DNA from: Endothia cerciana
Taxonomy: Eukaryota; Ascomycota; Sordariomycetes; Diaporthales; Cryphonectriaceae
Length of the DNA: 64,000 bases
Direction: 5' to 3'
NCBI GenBank assembly: GCA_026119935.1
Contig: JALRMH010000030.1
Coordinates: 248,001 to 312,000 of the forward strand
Part shown: positions 32,358 through 42,891 of the stretch, piece after piece
Layout of the letters: every line of letters starts with the position of its first letter
Numbering within the stretch: the stretch's first letter is position 1
The notes under the pieces: generated by a model
Databases searched by the model: none
What the model was told of the DNA's origin: nothing
The model's input: only the letters and a program-made list of their open reading frames with translations
Translations under genes and position numbers: made by a program

Positions 32358-35300
32358 AACCTCAGGATCCATGCTGTCAACGCCTCCCAACCCGCCCAGT
32401 CAACCAAACTTGCTCTGGTTGTCGGCACTACGACGCAGCAGCCGCTCATCCCGGCAGACAAGGTCCGGTGACTCCAGTCGCAGCGGGACCTGGAAAATGG
32501 CACATGACCCGCCTCTACACAGCCAGGCGCGGTGTACACTGGGGAGAGGCCATGACGCCCAAGATGTGGCGCGGGACAAGGGTATCACAGACTCCTCATC
32601 GAGTAAGTATGGAGGACCCCTGTCTGATATTGGACGACAAGATTGCGAAGCATGTCCGTGCGAATCTGGCCACGGCCACAGATCTCCTGTGTAGCAGCTC
32701 CGCAGTGTGCACAGCCGCACATGTGGAAAAGCATTGGAAGCGGAGACCCAGCATGATGTCATTTTATATCAGGCCGAAGGATAATTGCAAGGGATAATCT
32801 GCTGTACTCGTGGAGACAATGGTGACGGGGCATCCAGAGTCCTGCAGCCCTCGGAATAGTGTCGCAATTATCTCGGCGTTGAGGCTCGACTCCTTCTATA
32901 TAGGTAGCAATTTGTGTCGTTTCGGGTCAGGTGGTTGCCGTATTGCTTGTTCATTTATAGAGAGACCTCGTCTCCTGTCCGGCTCCACGTTCTGAAGCTC
33001 AACGCGGTAACAAGTGCCGGTATTTTGCGATAGGCCGTGCCTGAGATCGAGCCTCTGGTTGCCCAGGACGGATAGGCACTAATGCAGAGGATGAAGGGAC
33101 GATATTTCCGGCAGAGGCCAGTCCCCAGCGGCTGGAGAAGTCAAGGCGGTGGGCATCCCCGTCGTCCGAGGGTATAGTCTGTGCTCAGCCTGAGGACCTA
33201 GACTATTCAGGGATATACCCATCAATATACTGTTACGCTCGGGTGTCATGAGTGCGACCACACTGATGGCACTGGCAGATGCCCTCCATGGAGAGGATTT
33301 TTCCCATTAATTTGGACGCCACGTCAGTGAAGAGGCCAAGAGCTCTTGTCATTTCCTTTGCTTTCCACCTGAGACCAGGCGGGATATCATCGGCTGAAGG
33401 ATTATACAAGCCATTGGTTCCGAGAACAAATCCACTTCATCCCCCTAATATCTGCATTTGGTCTGAGGCGCGGCCAACGGCTCATCTACCTACACCGTCC
33501 CGTCTCTTCGGGATCTTGTGCATATTATCCCCAGTCCACTGGTGCCGCTTTTGCCGTACTGTCCGAGTGAATTCCGAGAAGGCCAATTCCAGTCCCGCTG
33601 TGACGCCTGCGGTAGGACGGGGGACGCGTTCTATCTGTCGCATAGGCTGGGAATTGGCCAATTGGGATCATGCGGTTGGTTAGTTGTTGAGAGGTGTTAG
33701 CGCCGACGGCTGCCCGTGACGTGTTGCTACGAACGCAAATGGTATGGAAGTGATTATTTATATCCTGCCGAAAGCGATGAAGATCTCCCGCGGCCCATTC
33801 ACATATCAATACCACCTGCAAGGCGCTCCACTGGCAGCTGCGGCACCGGCCAAAAGATGCAAGAGTGCGGACTCGTGCTCTACTCAACCTGTTGTCGTTT
33901 GCGGGGTGCAATTTGCAGGGGAGGAAGGGGGGAAGGCTTCTTGATATGCTGTTGAAATCCCTAGAAAGTACAGCTCTTGAGGTATTAATCTTCCCTCTTC
34001 GCTACCACGGCTCTCTGGAAACTGATATGAACAGCTTTGGTGGCGAAGTGGGAAAATTCATCCCTGAGAGATGGTGATTATCCGAATGGCCATTCGACAG
34101 CTACACTTGCTGACGGCACACAAACAACGCGATCTCTGGATTCACACCGGGACTTCGGTTCAACAAGAGGATGATGAATTTGGTGGACCTGCAAAGACCC
34201 TCGGTGTCTCTACGAGGACTGGCTGTGGGAGTGAACATCCTCTCGGGTGTCGGGACAAACGAGTATCTCATCTCACTGAGAGACCAGAAATGACAGTCTC
34301 AATTGAGTCTGAACGTTGGATAACATACTCAGATAGTCTCTAAGCTCCCGTGGCTAACGCAACTTCAGCTCCACTCTATTGAACCCCGTGTGTAAGCTGT
34401 TATTGAAACTGAAATTAACAATTGGCTGGCCGGATGTTGAAATCAGCTCATCTGAACTTCGGGCAGCCGAAGGTCGACGGCATTGGTGACTGAGCATGAG
34501 ACGAAGCCTGTGCGAGGCCGATCTCCTTTTTGATCATGCCTATGAACGTCGGCGGCTGCATGTGACGTGGCCTGCATAAGCACATTATATGCAATGGCAG
34601 TAGTATTGCATGTCTTGTTTGTGGCCCTCAGGTCTCGCTCAAGTCCATTCTCAACCAGTCTTCGCGTTTATCCAGCAGCTGACTCGTCTTCTGGAGGGTT
34701 TAAGTTCTGGTGGCTCGAGTCCTGCAGCCTTCGCAGCTCGTGGGTACAATACTCGCACAGAAAATACTTTTCTGTTTTCTTGGCGCATAATGCCATTACT
34801 GTTGTCCTTTGTACTTTGTGTGGCTGACACTGGTTTATCTCCGATTTTGAGAATGCACGTCATCCTTGGCGCAGCGCCCAGACGTTGCAGCAGGAAAGCT
34901 TATTCTCAGCTCACGTTCGAGATACGTTCTACGCAACTCATCCAAACAACGCCGGCATGGCTATATCCTTCATTGCTTCTATTGACTAGCGCACTTTGAT
35001 AGAATAAAAGCTTACATCTGATGCTGTATTGTAATAATTTTTAAAAGGTCTGACACAAGGTTAAATAGAGTGCGAGGATAATACTACGTCCTAACTATTA
35101 TCTCGACATCACCTCTGTTCCTATCGAAGCCCCATTATATTTGAACAGGGAGGAACGGGCCACGATATTTCGCGGGTAAGGGCAGGGGCTCCAATGTCTC
35201 AAAAGTACATAGAGCACAACACAGAGCATAAAAGACTAGGCTTCCAATGAGCCCAAAGACCCGGCGAAAGTTGAGTTCAGCGCGAGAAAGGTGACAGTGA

Positions 35301-35400
35301 TTTAAGTACAAAGAGGTTAAGACGCAGGGCCAGGGAGGGGTGATCCGCACGGGCTGCAATGCTTGCACCACCTGGGTAGTGCCGATATTTGTACAGGTAG
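32358..35400. other. Transition region with no supported gene
   Basis: About 3 kb between the last conserved gene and the first transposon. Base composition drops from GC-rich to AT-rich from about 33.7 kb. Frames of up to 134 codons occur but none has a domain I can name. A short stretch at 34035-34075 reads GGEVGKFIPERW, vaguely like the PERW block of cytochrome P450s, but no heme-binding motif follows. Confidence 0.4.
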
Positions 35401-35537
35401 TAAGTCAGACCACCCCCCTTTGGATCACCCTGGTCAGCCACACCGCTATTTCAACCCACCTTATATATCCTCACTTTTCTCTATCAATTCTTTTCTAAAT
35501 AGCTTCATATTTTTACTATATATCAATTATTATACGA

Positions 35538-36437
35538 TGAGTCCCTATACCGAATCTGAGATCGATCAGGCTATTCAGGCTGTCAAGGCAGGCCTATCTA
35601 TTCGAAAGGTCTCGATTGAATAGGGAGTTCCTTATACAACTATTCGCAATCGTTTAACAAGCACGCAACCTCGTCAGCTCGCCGCTGATTCTTTGCAAAG
35701 GCTCTCTATTAGCCAGGAAAGGAAACTAGTTAAATGGATTCTTATTCAGGAAAGCCTAGGACTCCCTCCTAGCCACTCAGAGCTGAGGCTTTTCGCCCAG
35801 AGGATCCTCAAGGTCTATGGAGATCTTCAACCTCTAGGAAAGAGATGGACTGCGTCTTTTCTGAAGAGAAATCCAGAGATCAGGGTCCAGAAAGCTCGGC
35901 GGATTGCTTCTGTTCGAACTAATAGAGCAACAACAGGGGTAATTCGACTTGGTTCCATCTGCTTGATCTCCCTCAGATCCAAGCTATCAAGCCAGCTAAT
36001 AGATGGAATATAGACGAGGCTGGGATAATAGAAGGCCAGGGAGAGAATGGATTAGTCCTCGGAGGCTTCTCTTCACGTTTAATCCAGAAAAAAGACTATA
36101 GGTCTAGAGCCTAGACCTCTTTCCTTAAGTGCATCTCAGCTACTGGTAACTATCTCCTTCCTTTGGTTATTTTTAAAAGGAAAACTATATAATAATAATA
36201 GTTTCCTTCTCTTCTAGACTCTTTTCAGGGCTAGCAATTTGCTGCTATGCAAAATAGATAGACAGATAATATAATAGCACTTAAATAGCTAAAAAAGATC
36301 TTCATTCCTAATAGCTAGCTAGAAGACTCTTTAAAGGCTAAGCTATTAATCTTAAATAGCTATAGCAGCTATATAACTGATGAGTTTATATAAGAATGCT
36401 TTTAAAATAATATTTTCTTACTTTATTTACCTCCTTA
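35538..36437 (+). pseudogene. Pogo/Fot1-type transposase, N-terminal and central part
   Basis: Broken by TAG at about 35621 (RKVSIE-stop-GVPY) and later stops at NI-stop-DEAG and RSRA-stop-TSF. The coding sense continues directly after the nested element at 38297, showing that the insertion split the gene. Confidence 0.75.
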
Positions 36438-36439
36438 TA

Positions 36440-38294
36440 AGTCGAAGGACCTACTTCCGGCGCACTCCCGATCCGGCGCACCGTGGCCAGCCACACGAAA
36501 AATCTATACATATATTGAATTTCTTTATTATTCACCCTCATCTGCAACTATAATACAATCCTCTTCAGCCCTAGGCAATTCGACATCGCTCTCTTCACTC
36601 GAACTATCAGCATCCTTATTAGCCTTTTCCTGAGTCCTCTACACAGCCTTGATATCAGCAAACTTAGAATTTGGGCTTAACTTGACCTTTTTCTTCTTTT
36701 TTAGCTTAGTAGCCTCCACCTGTCTTTCAAGAGCTTTAACCCTCTCAAGGGTATTAGCTAACTACAGGTCTTTCTCATCGAAGCCCTTAGTAATCTTTCT
36801 AAAAAGAATACGTTGCCCTGGCGACAGATAAAGTAGGTCCTTGTATCGGCGCAGCTAGTCCTGTAGGTCCTTAGCCTTCCTAGGCGTTGAAAAGATATTC
36901 AATTAGTCTAAAGAGTGTTTAGACGTAAAGTTTAGTGCTGTCGATAGCTCTAAGCTAGTATCTGACTCGTCCTGGGTACGTTGTTGAACGCTCTTAAGGA
37001 GAAGAGGGCTGAGGAGTGGCTTGATAAGGGAGACTAGCTAAAGACCTGAAGCTTTCCACCCAGATAGAATATTCTGGCGAGAAAGTCCGTCGAGACAAGC
37101 TAGACGATAGTTCTTAAGGAAAATTCGTTTATTCGAAACTATTAAGTCGCTATACTAGTTTAGAAGACTAATGCTTTTCCGATAGGCCTGTTTTAACGAC
37201 GAGAAGACACCTAAGTCGAGAGGTTAAAGTATATATAATATATATAGAGGTAAATAAAGCAATAGAATATTATTCTAGAAGCATTCTTATATAAATTCAG
37301 TCGTTATATAGCTTCTATAGCTGTCGAGGATTAATAGGCAGGCGTTATTAAGATTATCAGGTTAGCTTGCTAGGATAAATATCTTTCTTAACTATTCAAG
37401 TCCTACGTCGTTGTTTATCTATCTGTTTATTATCGTAGTGAATTGCTAGTCGTCGAAAGACTCTAGATCTGTCGGAAACTATTGCTGTTGTACAGATTTT
37501 CCTTTGAAAATCACTAGAGGGGGGAGGTAGGCGCCGGAAGCTGATATGCACTCGATAAACGACGTCCAGGTCTGTATACCAGAGTCTTTTCGATAGATTA
37601 CACGTGAATTCTGCTATCCTAGGACTAGGCTATTCTCGCCTTAGCCTTTAATTATTCTAGCTTTGTTTATATTCTATCAATTAGCTAGTTTAATAGCTTT
37701 AATCTTAGGTATAGCTAGCAGACGGAACTAAGATCGAATTACCTCTGTTGTTGCTCTATTAATATATTTAGAATTTATCCGACGAGTGCGTAAGGTTGCA
37801 ATATGTACGTGACGATGTAAAAAAGCTTGAAACTATTTCTTTCCTAGGGGCTGGGGGTCTCCTTTTACAGCAAGGATCCTCGACGCAAAGATCCTCAGCT
37901 CTGCGTGCGTTAGTGGAAGCCCTAGGTCGGCTTGAGTAAGGACCTATTGGGCTAGTTTAGCTTCTTAGCTAGGCGAGAGTCTTTGCTGAGGTTGAGCAGA
38001 TATAGAATGTGTTGATGCGCCGGCAATATGTCTTCGAAGTGTAGTGGCTAGGACCCTCTATTCAGCCGAGGCCTTTCGAATAGATATGCTAAAACGAATA
38101 GCTCTGAGTGCCTTAGAGACGTCTTCTTCTGTATAGGGCTTCATCGTGTGCTTGTTGATATTCTGTGAAAAATAAAAGTTGTTTGGATAAAAGCTGAAGG
38201 AGAAAAGATAAAGCAAAGAGGGGTGGTGTAAAAAGCGGTATGGCTGGCCAGGGTGCGCCGGATCGGGAGTGCGCCGGAAGTGGGTCCTTCGACT
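36440..38294 (-). mobile_element. Nested TIR DNA transposon of a related family
   Basis: An element of 1855 bp inserted into the first one. Its ends are AGTCGAAGGACC at 36440 and the inverted copy ending at 38294, flanked by TA on both sides. The inverted repeats run about 50 bp with few differences. The decayed transposase is on the minus strand, with blocks such as CISASGAYLPPLVIFKGKSV and LLILDSYRSYITTEFI (second catalytic Asp kept) and a Lys/Glu-rich C-terminus ending EEDCIIVAG. Stops are mostly TAG/TAA. It is the same family as the copy at 53970 (shared 3' kilobase). Confidence 0.85.
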
Positions 38295-38296
38295 TA

Positions 38297-39000
38297 CTTC
38301 TTATATTCTTCAACTTTTTAATCTAGGGGTCTTTTCATCTTTTAAAAGGGCTTATAGGAGGAAAGTTAGTGCTTTGAGTTAATAAAAGGACTTAACTATC
38401 CTAGGCAAGCAATTATTCTTTAAGAACTATCATCTGGCTTGGATAGAAGGCCTTTCTAGCTAGAATATCAGATCTTGTTGAATTTAAACGAGTGGATGAA
38501 GCTTGATTCTTTCTAACTACTCTTCAGCCCTCTTCTTATCGAGAATAGTTAATAACATCTTTAAGCTAAGCCTGATTCAAGCTTAAAGCTATCAACAGAG
38601 GCAAGATTTACCCTAAAAGCCTCCTCAAGCCAGCTAGATATCTATTCGACCCCTAGGAAGGCTAAAGATCTATACTATCAACTTTAATAAAATCAGCATC
38701 AGCTTTCCTCTGTGCCAGCACAATGTCTACTTTTCAGAAAAATAAAAAAGGCTTAGGATGAGAGGGATCTAGCCTTAGCTAAGGCTTTAGAGGAAAACAA
38801 GGCTTTAAAAGCATAGGTTGAGGGCTTAAGGCCTAGGAAAAGACGAAGGGTCGAGACAAGCCCGAATTCGAGGTTTGCAGGGATTAAAGCTATACAGAGG
38901 GCTTAAAATGTAGTTAATCAAGACAAGGATAGTCAGGCTGAAGAGAGCAGTATCGAATTAGTTACTAATAAGGAGGATTATATTATAGTAGGTGAATAAG
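38297..39000 (+). pseudogene. 3' part of the interrupted transposase
   Basis: Follows the nested element and shows the KGL/PLK-like block and a polar C-terminus ending near EEDYIIVGE, parallel to that of the nested family. Multiple stops. Confidence 0.5.
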
Positions 39001-39125
39001 ACAGAAAAGTAGATAAAATCAATATATGTATATATATTGAATATAGCTGACCAGGGTGATCCAAAGGGGGGGTGATCCAAAGGGGGGTGGTCTGACTTAT
39101 TACTTACTTCCTCACTGATACTATG

Positions 39126-41454
39126 CTAGATCCTGGGAGTGGGAAGCTTGACGTCTTGCATGTTGCCCTCCTCCGGTGTTTCAGATTCTCTGGTTTGATC
39201 CAGGAACTGCAATGGGACGTCAACAAATGTATCGTGAAGGAAAACTCGCAGTGTCTCTGCCCAAGAAGTCTGGCCGACTCGAGCTGCTCACTCCCCGACC
39301 CAGAATTCCGTACATGACGAGTGCACCGCGTATAGGTTTGGAAACCCGATCCTCTCCCGGTGGAATCAGGAATCATGCCAATCATCAGCCATCAGGGTCT
39401 TCAAGCGGTCGCGCGTCATGTACGTACGCAGCCACGGCCAGGCGTTCGCGCTGCGAACGAAAAGCCCAACGTTCAGGTTTGCCCCCTTATCTCCCGAGCG
39501 ACCAAGGATGAGGTCGCCCAACCTGGTCGCTGCTACCGGACCGAAGCCGCTCAAGTCCACAGGCGCTTGCGTTTCGTAGCTATGTCTTGGCTCAAGTGCT
39601 TGGTACTGTGATGGATGGCTGGCGTAGATTGTCCGCTCGATTTGTCCATCTGCAGAAAGGAGGTGGATGAATTCTTGGAGCTCGTCTTGAGGGACGATCG
39701 CAAATAGAACGTGTGGAAGAGCAACGGAGGGGAGGTTCTCAGGTCTAAAGAGAGATGGTAACCTGGATAGTGGATGATGTGAGCACTGTTGCTCTCTGCG
39801 GAATCGAGTTTGCGGAACGCGAATCAGGGCATTCGCCTACCTGAGAAGTGCTGCATCCCGAACTCGCCAATAACCTTCAACAGTGCATGAGTGGGCTCTT
39901 CCGAGACGGCCTGAGCGAAAACACGACAGTAGGTTGTGCTTCTGAGCTGACTTGTCAGGTTTGCCTCGTTGACCCCGAAGACCTGAAATTCCAACGCCTC
40001 AAAACCATCCACAGAACCTAGCTTCTGCAACCGGTATCTGATTTGTGTCTCGTACAATGTCCATTTCTCAGCAGTCGCATAACCTGTCGCGTTAAAGAGC
40101 ACTTGCGATTAAGAGCCACCCTTGAAGAAGATTGCGAGCTTGATCGTCGACGGTGGAGGCTGGCCTCGAACGCCAGTAATCCGAACTCTGAAAGGACCGG
40201 TGTGATATTCAGAGACATAGCACACATCGTCCAAGATTGCGGTAACATCGCTTTTGAGGTAGCGATCACCCTGCAACTCGTATAGAAACTGACACTTGAT
40301 CGTGTCCACTGTCATCAATCCCCTCGTTTTTTTCGTGTTTGCACACGACAGCTGCTCCATTCACGTCAATCTCGACGATTGGGACAGGGAGATCGATGAA
40401 CTTGTCCATATCAACCTCGTAAAATGCTGCATAGTTGGCGCCGGTTGCATATGCGGAGCATTCAATAAGATGCCCTGCCACTAACGCCTGGGCCAGTCTG
40501 TCGTAGTCTGTTTCTCTCCATGAATGCTAGTAGGCCCCTATGACTGGCGAAGCGTCGGGGACTCAACCACAGATAATGACTTCTGCTCCATGCTCCAGTC
40601 CCTTCACAATAGCTCTGGCCCCGAGGTAAGCATTGGCTGAGACTATAGACTCTGTAGATGGATTCTTCGCAAACGACTTTACCATGGGGTCAATCGTCAT
40701 GCCGGAGTTTTCCGAGGCCAGGTGATTCGGGACGGTGCCGCTGGTGTCGATGTCTGCTTTGACCCGCTCGTAAAGCTCGTCGCCTGAGACGACGGCGATC
40801 TTGAGATCAAGCCTCCACTCTTGTGCCTTGACATCTTCAGCGTACGTAGACCTCCCGGGTGGATCAGATGAATCATCTCACCAGTTTCAGGCACTCTGCT
40901 GCAAGGCCACGTGGGTTCAGCGAACCACCATTTGTACCAACCTTCACTCCTTTTTGCGCGATCAAAACAAGGCTCGCCTTCAGACCTGCAAGCGCAAACG
41001 GCTCGTATCCTGGATGTCTTCCCTGGCGGTATGCCTTTGCATTTCTCTGCCATGTTCATCTCTTGTTTCGCATCACTTATCAGCTCTGGGACCTCTCATG
41101 CCACTCCGAGTCCCGAGAAAGATTGTCTAACTAGCGAGGTAGTCGCCAGTTACAAAGTCCACATCGCCAATCTCGATTTGACGGCGCACCTGATAGCCTG
41201 GGTCTCCTATTCATTTGATCAGTACCCGTTCTCATCATTCCAGTGTCATCCGGGTAAGGCCTACCGCGCGCCCCGGAGCAATTAGCAATCCTGACTGCTC
41301 TCTTGCCACGAGCCTTCCATCTGAACCGTGTGGTCTCCATCCTCGTGTCGCGTTGCGACCCTAAAGACTGCGGGACGTGTTCTGCTGGGTCTCCAGGCGA
41401 GCTGCTTGATGTAGCGCCGTATTTTCCAGGGAGTTTGAAGTCCATGATGCTCAA
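39126..41454 (-). pseudogene. AtuA-family (DUF1446) protein pseudogene
   Basis: The whole length of an acyclic-terpene-utilisation AtuA-like protein can be followed on the minus strand in changing frames: RIANCSGA, DVDFVTGDYLA, NMAEKCKGIPPGK, LVLIAQKGVKVGTNGGSLNP, ANAYLGARAIVKGLEHGAEV, LAQALVAGHLIECSAYATGA, VIGEFGMQHFSG, ILGRSGDKGANLNVGLF and FVDVPLQFLDQT. Damage includes a TGA in ICG-stop-VPDASPVI (where the family has Arg, so CGA to TGA), a TAG soon after in AY-stop-HSW, and frameshifts, for example where LGRGVSSSSR lies out of frame with its flanks. Some breaks may be introns (for example around 41060-41135). The natural stop codon appears to be TAG at 39126-39128, 27 bp from the transposon end. 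Intact relatives are thought to act in branched or terpenoid acid catabolism. Confidence 0.8.
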
Positions 41455-42151
41455 GACACCCTTCCCGCGCGGAATTTCTGGCCTAGAGTGGTCACCACCG
41501 CTCTATACAATTTGTGCCTCGCGGAGATCGAACTGAAGCTGCAAGGAAAGAATTGGATTAGCTGTGATGTCACGGCGTACAGCTGATAATTACACCGAGT
41601 ATGTCTCCAACATGGGGACCTCGGCATTTGAACGGACCGGCCCTAACTCGGTATTGCAAGCAATTGACTGATCTGTTGGAGAGCGGCCAACGTAGATGTG
41701 ACCCCTCATCACTTGGAAAGTCAGAATTATGGGACATACAGTAGTCCCGTCTCTTCGCCAGAGCACGCGGGAAGACTTTTGGACTAATTGGCTGGCCTCT
41801 AGGGGCGCTATTGCAGGTCTATATCCCGCGAAATTGGACCAAGCAATTTAGCCGTCTAATTAGTGAATCAAGTTCATTATACTACCAGTTGTATGGCGAC
41901 TCCATCGAGACGAAGGCTCAGGAGAATTGCATTTTCGTGGCTTCGCCCAGCTCATCTCCGCCATCCACCTCCCTGTCCACTAATTACAGATTACTGCAGT
42001 GCTTATTCTATTTTCATAACTTGTTTTGCAGTAAATAGATCATAATAGCATTAATTTCATATTGAAAAGTCTAAAGCTGATCAAAGTAGCATTGTAAAAT
42101 AAGAATATATTGACTTTTCTCCTACTATTTATAGTGCTCCTAGTATGCTTT
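41455..42151. other. Spacer with no supported gene
   Basis: AT-rich, between the AtuA pseudogene's 5' end and the ankyrin fragment. Nothing assigned. Confidence 0.5.
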
Positions 42152-42888
42152 CTACCAATTCTTTTTATTTAATCCACTCAGAGCCTTCAGCGCATATTCG
42201 TATTCTTCTGTACTCGAAACTCCCGTATTCAAGTCCGCGCCACGCCTTAGTAGCATCTTGACAATCCCTAACTCCCTCCGTCGAGCTGCTGCTGCGAGTG
42301 CTGTGCCGGCGCCTCCCACGGCTTCCATGTCCGCCCCGTAATTCAATAGCTCTCTGGCGCAGCATTCTGCACAACGTTTCCCACAGTATCTTCCAAACAT
42401 TCCGCAGGGAAGCGACCCTATGGTCGATACGCTAGCGATAAGCGGCGTGTCGTTGTCCTTATTGCGGCTGTCCGGGTCTGCGCCAGCTTCCAGAAGGAGC
42501 TCGACCGTCGGTCTCGACCCTGAGCGAACAGCCGCGTGCAGCGCAGTGCCATTGAGACCGGCAGAGGCGAGGTTAACGTCCACGCCGCGCCGAAGGAGGG
42601 CCCTTACGCTGTCACAGTTGCCAAGCCTCGCAGCACAGTGGAGGAGCGTCTCGGTCCCGTTGTTACTGCTACTTCGCTGGTTCGGGTCGACACCCTGGTC
42701 GAGCAGGTAGTTGAGCATCTCAACAGAATATGGCACTTCCTTGGCGACGGCACGAGTGCATAGATGTTGCTTTTCTGCAGCTGTCTTATCCAGGGAGTCG
42801 AGAAGGGCTTTGGCACAGTCGGGTGTGACGGGTTCGAGTGGGAACCCGCGGATTGCTGCCCTGAGAGCTTCCTCGATCACAGTGGCGC
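42152..42888 (-). pseudogene. Ankyrin-repeat protein fragment, 5' end missing
   Basis: An open minus-strand frame of about 240 residues ending in a natural stop. It contains at least four ankyrin repeats (ETLLHCAARLGNCDSVRALL; GTALHAAVRSGSRPTVELLL; GADMEAVGGAGTALAAAARR; GIVKMLLRRGADLN). The repeat region has no stop. Upstream the frame runs straight into Helitron sequence at about 42890 on the opposite strand, so the first ATG (42880) is unlikely to be the original start. It is best read as the 3' part of a larger gene cut off by the Helitron rearrangement. Confidence 0.65.
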
Positions 42889-42891
42889 AGT

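Larger units (their letters stand above)
35403..39097 (+). mobile_element. TIR DNA transposon (pogo/Fot1-like), interrupted by a second element
   Basis: Inverted ends match: AGTCAGACCACC at 35403 and its complement ending at 39097, both followed inward by CCTTTGGATCACCCTGGTCAGC-type sequence. Both ends are flanked by TA, the target duplication of Tc1/pogo elements. Without the nested insertion it is about 1.84 kb, typical of Fot1-like elements. The plus strand carries a decayed transposase from about 35538: an N-terminal helix-turn-helix of CENP-B/psq type (SEIDQAIQAVKAGLSIRKVS), the LGLPPSHSELRLFAQRIL segment, then a DE(A)G first catalytic block and LLILNSYSSYITDEFI, where the second catalytic Asp reads as Asn. 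Many TAG/TAA stops interrupt it, so it is dead. Confidence 0.85.

Noticed and set aside
34035..34075. A PERW-like string suggesting a cytochrome P450 remnant
   Set aside because: No heme-binding Cys block or I-helix motif is near in any frame; a four-residue match is not enough.
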